From NCBI GenBank assembly GCA_028277745.1, contig JANQFR010000028.1, forward strand, positions 1 to 41,850: DNA of 41,850 nt, given 5' to 3'. Positions 15,639 through 21,905 of the stretch are shown here, in pieces. The stretch is from Phycisphaeraceae bacterium (lineage in GTDB: Bacteria > Planctomycetota > Phycisphaerae > Phycisphaerales > Phycisphaeraceae). Position 1 is the stretch's first letter; every line of letters starts with the position of its first letter. The position numbers and the translations under genes are program-made. The notes beneath the pieces were generated by a model. It searched no databases. It was not told the DNA's origin and saw only the letters and a list, made by a program, of their open reading frames with translations.

Positions 15639-17831
15639 ATGTACGAGATGTATAAATCCATGAGATCCAGCCTGCGTCCGACCATCATGATTGTGCTGCT
15701 CACCCTGTCCGCCGCGGCCGGCGCCGAGGAGGCGTTGGAAGAGCTTGAACCGATCTGGATGAAGATCACCAGCGATGCGCCGGGCAACCTGTTTATCGAG
15801 GGCGAGCCCGTGGCCCTGAAACTCACCGCCACGCGGCAGGGCAGAGACCCGAAGACCGGGACGTGGGCGGCGGTCAACGTTGCCTACACCGTCAAGGAGG
15901 CGGACGGCGACTGGACGCAGAGCCAGGATTTAGGTGAGTTCGAAGCGTCGGCTGCGCGCGACATGTCGGTGGTGCTCGACGGCCTGCCCGGGCCGGGCCT
16001 TTATGAGATCACGGTCAACGCCAAAGCCTCCAACGGCAACACCGGGACGTACGCCACGCGGCTGGCGGTGGCGTCGGACCCCGGTCCGCCCGACGCTGCG
16101 TCGCCCTGGGGGGTGTTCCTGATCCCCTATGGCGGCAAGCCGGACGCCCAGAAGGCGGCGGACATGGCCGAGAGCATGCGTCGCCTGGGCGTCTCGTGGG
16201 TCCGCCTCAATTTCTGGGAGTACGCGTTCGAAAACGTCGAGGTCGTGGAAGGGGACGCCCCGAAACTGCATGTCGACTTCGAGAAGTGGAAGACGATGTC
16301 GGAGGCGCTTCACGAGCGCGGCATCTCGATCATGGCGACGCTCTGCCACCTGCCCGAAGCGCTCTCCAGCAAACCGGGCGTCATCGGGCCGCAGGCCAGC
16401 GACGCCGGTCCGCTGTGGGCGCGGGTCATGCCGCGCGACCTGGCGCTGTGGGAACAGCTCATGGAAGAGACCGCCCGCCAGTTCCCCGAGATCACTTACT
16501 GGGAAACCTGGAACGAGCCCAACCTGCCCAATCGGTACTGGGCGGGGACGCGGGATGAATTCGCGACCCTCGTCAAACACACGGTCGTCGGCCTCAAGCG
16601 CGGCAACCCGGACGCCAAGATCGTCTTCAGCGGTTTCACGTTCGGCGACGGCGAGCGAGAACACCCGATCCCATATGCCGACGCGGTCATGGGCGACGGC
16701 GTGGCGGAACTGATCGACGTGTTCTCCGGCCACAGCCTGCACGACCGGCCCGAACTGGTCACGGCGTTCCGCAGCCTGATGAAGAAGCACGGCCTCCCCG
16801 AAGACACGCCGCTCTGGGACACCGAGCCCAAGCCGATCATGCCCCTGGGCACGTGGTCGCTGGGGATCGACAAGATGTTCCATTTCATCCACATGGCCTT
16901 GGGGCCGAACTACGGCGCCTTCTCCCCGCTGGTCGGTCACGACCTGACGCCGACCGAAGCGGGGCTGACCTACGCCACCGCGGCACGGCTGATCGGCACG
17001 CGTCCGTTGGTCAGCCACGTGGATGAGCCGACGTGCAGGGTCTATCGATTCGCCGATGATGGCCGGACGACGATTGCGTTCAAGCCATTGATGCGCGGCA
17101 TCGAGGGCGGCAGCCTGACCGTCTATGTCCCCGAAGCTTCGCGGGAGAGCGTCGAGTGGGTCGACCGTCTTGGCCGGGTGCGCGAAGCGCCGCTGAACGA
17201 CGACGGCCGGCTGACCATCCCGATCGATGCGGTCGGCTTCGTGACCGCCGCCGGGCCGCTCGAGGTGAAGGACGTGACGGCCCCGACGCTCAAGCCCGAC
17301 CCGGTGCAGCATGTCTTCGAGTTCCGCGACGGTCGGGAGACCGGGCCGTGGAACATGAGGCGCCCGACGGGCGGCGGCTGGATCCATGACGACGTGGCGG
17401 GCATCTGGACCAGGGACGAGCCCGCCGCCGGCGAGCCGTATGCGATCAGCCTGCCGCTGGACGTGCCCGAGGCCGGCGAGTACGACATCTATATCTCCTG
17501 CGACATCTGGACCCGGCTTCAAGGCGCCCGGTCGATCTCGCCGTGGCGCTGGCGGCTGGATGAGACGGACTGGCAGGACGTGACCGGCGAGCCGAAGCCG
17601 ATGCTCTGGCGCAAGCACGGCGCGTTGCATGAGGCCAACACCCCGGTCCGCGACGACGAGGTCTTTTTCCTCGGCGGGCAGCACGTCCTGCAATACCTGG
17701 CGACGACCGAACTGACCCGGGGCCGGCACACGTTCCAGATCGAACTCACCGGACGACGACAAAACCCTGACAACGCCTACTGCATCTACTTCGACGCGGT
17801 GGTGCTTCGCCCGAAGGGAGCGACCCGATGA
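15639..17831 (+). CDS. secreted TIM-barrel glycoside hydrolase (clan A, GH39-like)
   Basis: The protein is 730 residues. A signal peptide (IMIVLLTLSAAAGA) ends near residue 29; the ATG at 15660 is an alternative start. A beta domain (about 40-145) precedes the barrel (about 150-480). E293 in WETWNEPN fits the clan A acid/base after Asn, and E396 in LWDTEPK fits the nucleophile on strand 7. A C-terminal carbohydrate-binding-like beta domain covers about 555-725 (VFEFRDGRETGPWNM to YFDAVVLRP). The family number is uncertain: GH39- or GH5-like enzymes act on xylosides, mannans and others. Its stop overlaps the GH130 start, so both act on one substrate. Confidence 0.8.
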   Translation: MYEMYKSMRSSLRPTIMIVLLTLSAAAGAEEALEELEPIWMKITSDAPGNLFIEGEPVALKLTATRQGRDPKTGTWAAVNVAYTVKEADGDWTQSQDLGEFEASAARDMSVVLDGLPGPGLYEITVNAKASNGNTGTYATRLAVASDPGPPDAASPWGVFLIPYGGKPDAQKAADMAESMRRLGVSWVRLNFWEYAFENVEVVEGDAPKLHVDFEKWKTMSEALHERGISIMATLCHLPEALSSKPGVIGPQASDAGPLWARVMPRDLALWEQLMEETARQFPEITYWETWNEPNLPNRYWAGTRDEFATLVKHTVVGLKRGNPDAKIVFSGFTFGDGEREHPIPYADAVMGDGVAELIDVFSGHSLHDRPELVTAFRSLMKKHGLPEDTPLWDTEPKPIMPLGTWSLGIDKMFHFIHMALGPNYGAFSPLVGHDLTPTEAGLTYATAARLIGTRPLVSHVDEPTCRVYRFADDGRTTIAFKPLMRGIEGGSLTVYVPEASRESVEWVDRLGRVREAPLNDDGRLTIPIDAVGFVTAAGPLEVKDVTAPTLKPDPVQHVFEFRDGRETGPWNMRRPTGGGWIHDDVAGIWTRDEPAAGEPYAISLPLDVPEAGEYDIYISCDIWTRLQGARSISPWRWRLDETDWQDVTGEPKPMLWRKHGALHEANTPVRDDEVFFLGGQHVLQYLATTELTRGRHTFQIELTGRRQNPDNAYCIYFDAVVLRPKGATR

Positions 17832-18856
17832 CTTCCGGGGCGCTCAATCACCACCCCCGGCGCGTCGTTGAGCGTGTGGACTCGGGCCGCATCCTCCATC
17901 AACCCGTGCGCCTCCCGGCCGCGGACCCGGCGGCGACCGGCCCGCTCGTGCGGCGGCACCCCGGCAACCCGATCGTCTCCGCCGCGATGATCCCCGGCGG
18001 CGCGTCCTGCGTGTTCAACAGCGGCGTCGCCCGCTATGGCGATCACCTCGTCATGCTGCTCAACGTCTGGGACGCCCAGTGGCGCCCCCGGTTCCTCGTC
18101 GCCCGCAGCCGCGATGGCCGGCGGTTCGATATCGACCCCGCCAACCGCTTCACGCCGCCCGACGAGTACCCCTATGTCCCGCACGAAGGCATCTTCGACA
18201 CCCGCATCACCCCCTTCGAAGACCATTACCTCATCACCTACAACGTCGCTTCGCGCCTTGGCGGGCGCATCCGCCTCGCACGCACACACGACTTCGACCG
18301 CTTCGAGGACCTCGGCTTCATCACCGGGCCCGACCATCGCAACTGCGTCATCTTCCCGGAGAAGATCGACGGACAGTTTGTCCGCCTCGAACGCCCCAAC
18401 GTCGACGCCGGCGGCGACATCTACCTGAGCCGATCGCCCGATCTGATCCATTGGGGGCAGACCGACCTCGTGCTCGAACACAACCGACGGTACTGGGAAA
18501 GCGCCAAGATCGGGCCCGGCGCCCCGCCGATCCGGACCGACCGGGGCTGGCTGTGCCTTTACCACGGCGCGCGGCTCGGTATGAACGGCTATTCCTACCA
18601 AGCCGGCGCCATGCTTCTGGACCTGGAGAACCCGGCCCAAACGGTCGGGAAGATGAACCGCTGCCTGTTCGAGCCGACCGAGGACTACGAGCGTGTCGGC
18701 GTGACGCCGAACGTCGTCTTCCCGACCGCCGCCGTGCCCGACGGGGAGCGCCTGCTGATTTACTACGGCGCCGCCGACACCTGCATGGCCCTCGCCGTCG
18801 CCTCGACCGCCGACCTCGTCGAAGCCTGTCTCGCCGACGCGGCGCACGCGGAGTGA
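17828..18856 (+). CDS. GH130-family glycoside phosphorylase
   Basis: The protein is 342 residues with a five-bladed beta-propeller pattern. RRHPGNPIV near residue 42, FNSGVARYGDHLVMLL, HEGIFDTRITPFEDHYLITY (probable proton donor D124), RLERPNVDAGGDIYLSRSPDLIHWG and SAKIGPGAPPIRTDRGWLCLYHGA match GH130. Members phosphorolyse beta-mannosides such as mannosyl-glucose or mannosyl-N-acetylglucosamine, giving mannose 1-phosphate. There is no signal peptide, so it acts in the cytosol on oligosaccharides released by the secreted hydrolase just upstream (ATGA overlap). That pairing suggests a mannose-containing polymer. Confidence 0.92.
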   Translation: MTSGALNHHPRRVVERVDSGRILHQPVRLPAADPAATGPLVRRHPGNPIVSAAMIPGGASCVFNSGVARYGDHLVMLLNVWDAQWRPRFLVARSRDGRRFDIDPANRFTPPDEYPYVPHEGIFDTRITPFEDHYLITYNVASRLGGRIRLARTHDFDRFEDLGFITGPDHRNCVIFPEKIDGQFVRLERPNVDAGGDIYLSRSPDLIHWGQTDLVLEHNRRYWESAKIGPGAPPIRTDRGWLCLYHGARLGMNGYSYQAGAMLLDLENPAQTVGKMNRCLFEPTEDYERVGVTPNVVFPTAAVPDGERLLIYYGAADTCMALAVASTADLVEACLADAAHAE

Positions 18857-18915
18857 AACACGGCGCCTGTCGAGCAACGGGGCGGCCTCGCGTTCTTCTT
18901 TTTCATATTTTTATC

Positions 18916-18943
18916 TTGCATCGGCAAAGGCCGGTGTTACAAT
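18916..18943 (+). promoter_or_regulatory. sigma70-like promoter of the Ro / Y RNA / ubiquitin-like operon
   Basis: TTGCAT (18916-18921) and TACAAT (18938-18943) are spaced by 16 bases in an A+T-rich patch after GH130. Transcription would begin near 18950, about 535 bases before the first solid gene of the operon, leaving a long structured leader that contains Y RNA 1. Confidence 0.6.
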
Positions 18944-18959
18944 CCGCATCCTTCATTGT

Positions 18960-19330
18960 GGCCGGTTGGTTTTCTCTCAGAAAGATGAAACAAACCGGCG
19001 CTCTGAACGTTTGATTTGATGCAAAGGACCATGAACGTGTTCGTCAGACTGTCACAACCTGGAGCCTCGATGGTGTCGAAAGACGGTGGCCTGTCAGGGC
19101 TGTGGCCTGCCGACGCCCATCACGGCGAGGCGTGTGGCTTAATTAGCCCCGCGCATCAACGACCGCTGACCAGTTCTTGACCCGACTCGGGTCGAGGCGC
19201 TGGCCGGCGGAAAGCCGGACCGGCGCCAACCGGAAACACAACCTGGCGCTGATCCGGCTTTCCGACCGGGAGTTGGTTCTCGGAAGAGGCTTTTCAGCCG
19301 GCCGCACCCAGTGCGTTCGGTTGAATAGGA
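18960..19330 (+). promoter_or_regulatory. long structured leader of the operon
   Basis: Several stems are visible. A 12-pair helix near 18961-18999 (gccggttggttt with aaacaaaccggc, one mismatch) is followed by gacccg/cgggtc at about 19180 and a 13-pair hairpin near 19195-19228 (ggcgctggccggc with gccggaccggcgcc, one bulged A, loop ggaaa). A longer pairing joins ccaac..cggaaa with tttccg..gttgg (about 19229-19279). It may be a regulatory leader or a further RNA. It also holds the 49-codon ORF listed separately. Confidence 0.4.
19031..19180 (+). CDS. 49-residue ORF in the operon leader, uncertain
   Basis: An ORF of 49 codons begins MNVFVRLSQPGASMVSKDGG five bases after AAAGGA and stops just before the gacccg/cgggtc hairpin. 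The product has no signal or known domain; its C-terminal half is His/Ala/Gly-rich. It could be a leader peptide or a small protein of the system, or be chance within a structured RNA. Confidence 0.3.
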   Translation: MNVFVRLSQPGASMVSKDGGLSGLWPADAHHGEACGLISPAHQRPLTSS

Positions 19331-19339
19331 TCTTGTATC

Positions 19340-19410
19340 CGCACCCAACGACAAGAGCTTACAAACCGGTCCAAAAAGGACGTTTGAAAACCGCTCCTGC
19401 GACTTGTGCG
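19340..19410 (+). ncRNA. Y RNA 1 (short, hairpin type)
   Basis: Outer arms cgcac (19340-19344) and gtgcg (19406-19410) pair. Inside lie the 5' strand ccaacgacaagagcttac and the 3' strand ctgcgacttgt, both shared with Y RNA 3 (ctacgacgaaagcttac and ggcgacttgt). gagc/gctc form an inner stem. The head is a plain hairpin: caaac/gtttg and gtcc/ggac around an AAAAA loop. There is no tRNA-like module and no T-tract. It lies upstream of the 74-residue gene. Assignment as a Ro-binding Y RNA comes from the shared stem and the neighbouring Ro gene. Confidence 0.65.
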
Positions 19411-19485
19411 AAACCCAACGAATTGAAGGAAAAACACCTGGCTCGCCATGAGAACACGGCAAGCCGCTGACCAAGGAGACCCGTC

Positions 19486-19710
19486 ATGGCCGACGTCATC
19501 GAAAACCCGGTGCTGCACATCCGCTTCGACGGCCGCAGCCTCGACATCCTGCTGGCGGACCTCGACGTCGGCGCCCTGTCGGCCGACCGCGAGGTCAAGC
19601 AGGCCGTCGCGGCGTACCTCGACGTGGCGGTCGACAAGTTCCGCCACTACGTCGTGGACCGACACAACACCGGCAACCTGACCATCCGGCCGGAGGCCGT
19701 GTTCGGTTGA
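19486..19710 (+). CDS. small beta-grasp-like protein, candidate ubiquitin-like modifier
   Basis: The product has 74 residues, with AAGGAG eight bases before the ATG. Predicted layout is two strands (VLHIRFDG, RSLDILLADLD), one long helix (DREVKQAVAAYLDVAVDKFRHYVV) and a last strand NLTIRPEAVFG. This beta-beta-alpha-beta order and the terminal Gly fit a ubiquitin-like modifier, similar in size and layout to the small proteins coded beside E1 and JAB genes in PRTRC-type cassettes. The tail has one Gly, not GG, so it would not need trimming. The assignment is inference from layout and from the E1 and JAMM genes of the same operon. Confidence 0.6.
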   Translation: MADVIENPVLHIRFDGRSLDILLADLDVGALSADREVKQAVAAYLDVAVDKFRHYVVDRHNTGNLTIRPEAVFG

Positions 19711-19728
19711 CCCTGTAACCGTTTAACC

Positions 19729-19848
19729 GCGCGCCCGTATCCAAGCGCAGAAGCATACAAACACGCTCATGGAGAGCATCACAATCCTACTGTGACCTCG
19801 GGTTCGAATCCCGTTACAACACCGCTTCTGGAACTCATACGGGCCCGC
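19729..19848 (+). ncRNA. Y RNA 2 with tRNA-like module in normal order
   Basis: Outer stem cccgtat (19734) / atacggg (19837) extends by four pairs with one mismatch; inner stem cagaagc (19748) / gcttctg (19824). Between them comes agc.tacaaac, shared by all three RNAs, then a D-like arm gctc-atgga-gagc (19765-19777), one A, an anticodon-like arm tcaca-atcctac-tgtga (19779-19795, T33 and CCT in place) and a T arm cggg-ttcgaat-cccg (19799-19813). There is no acceptor stem; the Ro-type stem takes its place. The variable region is only 3 bases. It lies between the 74-residue gene and the Ro gene. This is not a functional tRNA. Confidence 0.7.
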
Positions 19849-19914
19849 TTTAAAATCTCGAACGACCGAGGGAGTCGGTTCGCCTCCCGCGCATGAAGCG
19901 GCTGGGGGTCGGCT

Positions 19915-19965
19915 TAGCCGGGCCGCTACGCGGCCCTGGCCCAGGCGGGCGTAGCCCGCCGGCTA
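19915..19965. repeat. 51-bp three-arm palindromic repeat, copy 2
   Basis: Same architecture as copy 1 at 719-769: tagcc, hairpin gggccgc/gcggccc, linker tggccca, hairpin ggcgggc/gcccgcc, ggcta. It has inserted, or persists, between Y RNA 2 and Y RNA 3 inside the operon, where it could separate or process the transcripts. Confidence 0.75.
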
Positions 19966-20035
19966 AGACAAGAAAGAGATCGACTGAAGGCTGATCTGCT
20001 CTAATGGGGCTTAACCGGAGACCAGACGTTTTACC

Positions 20036-20190
20036 ATCCCGTACCCTACGACGAAAGCTTACAAACAAGGTTCATAGGCCCGGAGGTTGTGGGTTCGAGT
20101 CCCACCGGCCGCATTGATTAATACTGCGGCCGTAGCTCAACGGCAGAGCGCCGTAAGTTTCCCGCTTTGGCGACTTGTACGGGATTTTTT
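20036..20190 (+). ncRNA. Y RNA 3 (YrlA-type) with circularly permuted tRNA-like module
   Basis: The outer stem atcccgtac (20036-20044) / gtacgggat (20177-20185) is perfect and runs into six T. Next come the Ro-type strands ctacgacg and ggcgactt, then an 8-bp stem aagcttac / gtaagttt. The head is a tRNA cut open at the anticodon and joined at its ends: T arm gtggg-ttcgagt-cccac (20089-20105), an 8-bp acceptor stem cggccgca / tgcggccg closed by an 11-base loop, TA as at tRNA positions 8-9, and D arm gctc-aacggca-gagc (20135-20149). This is the YrlA layout known beside bacterial Ro genes. Its end lies 70 bases before the Ro start codon. Confidence 0.8.
20177..20190 (+). terminator. T-tract terminator formed by the outer stem of Y RNA 3
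   Basis: The 3' arm gtacgggat of the outer stem is followed by a T run (20185-20190), so the same helix that should carry the Ro site also works as an intrinsic terminator ahead of the Ro gene. Confidence 0.65.
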
Positions 20191-20260
20191 AAAACACCAA
20201 GCGCCTCCCGTCGCGACGACGCGGCGGGCGTTGCTGAAGACCCTTTTCCAGGGGACCGCC

Positions 20261-21820
20261 ATGACCACGAATGAACAAGACCAGAGACTGGCCATCCTCA
20301 ACACGCTGCTGACCACGCCCCACCGCCGGCTGGACCTCATCTGGCCGGTCCACCGCGAGATGGTCGAGCAGGACCCGCTGTTCTACGTCCGTCTGGCGGC
20401 GTGGTATCACGACCATGGCGACGTGCGCGACCACAAGGAGATGTTCATCGTCACCCTGCTGCTGAGCGACTTCGAGGGCCACCGCGACGTCGGCCTGGCC
20501 CTGCTGCGCGGCATGCCGCCTTACGAGGTGGCGCGGGTGATCGACTTCATCCACGGCCGCAAGACCACCCGCACCGTCCGCGTCTCGGACAAGGCCAAAC
20601 GGCAACGCGCCGCGCGGGCCAAGATCGGGACCGGCAAGGGCGATGACCGCGCCGAGACGAAAACCGTGGTCGAGGAGTTCGGCCTGTTCCGCAACGTGCC
20701 GCGCTCGGCGAAGACCGAGGTCGAGCGGTATCTGCGTGAGCGCGAGGCCGACGCGGACTGGTTCGACTCCACCGTGCTGACCGCGCGCAAGGCGGTCAAA
20801 CGGCTGTACGCGCTGCTGCACATCCGCCCCGGCGACCGGGCCCAGCGGATCCTGTTCGAGAAGGACCCGCCGCCCGACAGCCGGCTGCATGCGCTGCGCG
20901 AGCTGGCGCGGGCGTCGAGCCCGACGGACCAGGCCCGCGCGATCGTGGAGCACAACGTGCCCTACCGCGTCGCCGCGACGGTGATCCGCAAGTTCACGCC
21001 GACCGTGCTGCTGGCCCTGGTCGAGCAGATGAGCCCGCAGGAGCTGATCAACAACCTCGGCTCGCTGAAACGTCGCGGCGCGTTCGACAACGTGGACATC
21101 CGCGCCGCGATCGAGGCCAAGCTCGACGAGGCCAAGCGGTCGCAGCGCGTCAGCGCGTTCAAGGCCGAGGAGGCCATCAAGGCCGCCGGCGTGTCGGACG
21201 ACCTCCGCGAGAAGTTGGAGGAGGTGGCCGACGCGCAGATCAAGGCCAAGGGCAGGATCACCCGGCCGACGGCGCTGCTGGTCGACAAGAGCGCGTCGAT
21301 GGAGCCGGCGATCGATTTGGGCAAGCGGATCGGCGCGATGGTGTCGGCGGTCTGCGAGGCGGACCTGTTCGTGTACGCGTTCGACACGATGGCGTACCCG
21401 GTCAAGCCGGCCGGGCCGGACCTGCCCGACTGGGAGCGCGCCTTCGCCGGGATCAAGGCCGGCGGCGCGACCTCGTGCGGCGTGCCGCTGACCTACATGA
21501 TCAAGCAGCGGCAGTACGTCGAGCAGATCGTGATGGTCACCGACGAAGGCGAGAACAATCAGCCCTCCTTTGTGGTCGAGCTGAAAAATTACCGCGAGGC
21601 GCTCAACGCCGACCCGGGCGTGTGCATCGTGCGCACCCCCGATTCGTGGCAACGCGTCGAGCGGCAGTGCCGGGAGGAAGGGTTCGCGGTCGACGTGTTC
21701 CAGTTCACCGGCGACTACTACTCGCTGCCGAACCTCGTGCCGATGCTCAGCCGCCCGTCGAAGCTCGAGCTGCTGATGGACATCATGAGCTACACGCTGC
21801 CCGAGAGACGAAGCGCCTGA
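20261..21820 (+). CDS. Ro60-family TROVE/vWA RNA-binding protein
   Basis: From the ATG at 20261 (AGGGGA seven bases upstream) the protein is 519 residues; a longer frame would start inside Y RNA 3. The first ~330 residues are helical HEAT-like repeats of TROVE type (MPPYEVARVIDFIHGRK, NNLGSLKRRGAFDN). The rest is a vWA domain with a complete MIDAS: D342-K-S344-A-S346, T404 and D428. Ro60/Rsr forms a ring that binds Y RNAs on the outside and misfolded or 3'-ended RNAs in its hole, and in bacteria works with nucleases in rRNA maturation and RNA decay under stress. The three Y RNAs upstream fit this role. A Lys/Arg-rich insert covers about 108-135. Confidence 0.85.
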   Translation: MTTNEQDQRLAILNTLLTTPHRRLDLIWPVHREMVEQDPLFYVRLAAWYHDHGDVRDHKEMFIVTLLLSDFEGHRDVGLALLRGMPPYEVARVIDFIHGRKTTRTVRVSDKAKRQRAARAKIGTGKGDDRAETKTVVEEFGLFRNVPRSAKTEVERYLREREADADWFDSTVLTARKAVKRLYALLHIRPGDRAQRILFEKDPPPDSRLHALRELARASSPTDQARAIVEHNVPYRVAATVIRKFTPTVLLALVEQMSPQELINNLGSLKRRGAFDNVDIRAAIEAKLDEAKRSQRVSAFKAEEAIKAAGVSDDLREKLEEVADAQIKAKGRITRPTALLVDKSASMEPAIDLGKRIGAMVSAVCEADLFVYAFDTMAYPVKPAGPDLPDWERAFAGIKAGGATSCGVPLTYMIKQRQYVEQIVMVTDEGENNQPSFVVELKNYREALNADPGVCIVRTPDSWQRVERQCREEGFAVDVFQFTGDYYSLPNLVPMLSRPSKLELLMDIMSYTLPERRSA

Positions 21821-21905
21821 GCCCGGCCCGCCCGGCCACGGCCGACGCCCGCCGGGGCTTTATTCTGACTGACGCCAACCCAACCCCTTTCCGGAGGACG
21901 CACCG

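Noticed and set aside
19779..19813. A genuine tRNA-Arg (CCT) gene
   Set aside because: The acceptor stem is absent, the D loop has five bases and the variable region three; the arms sit inside a Y-type stem instead.
20087..20260. N-terminal extension of the Ro protein from a start at 20087
   Set aside because: The extension would be translated from inside Y RNA 3 and across its terminator. The ATG at 20261 has a ribosome site and begins the TROVE region.
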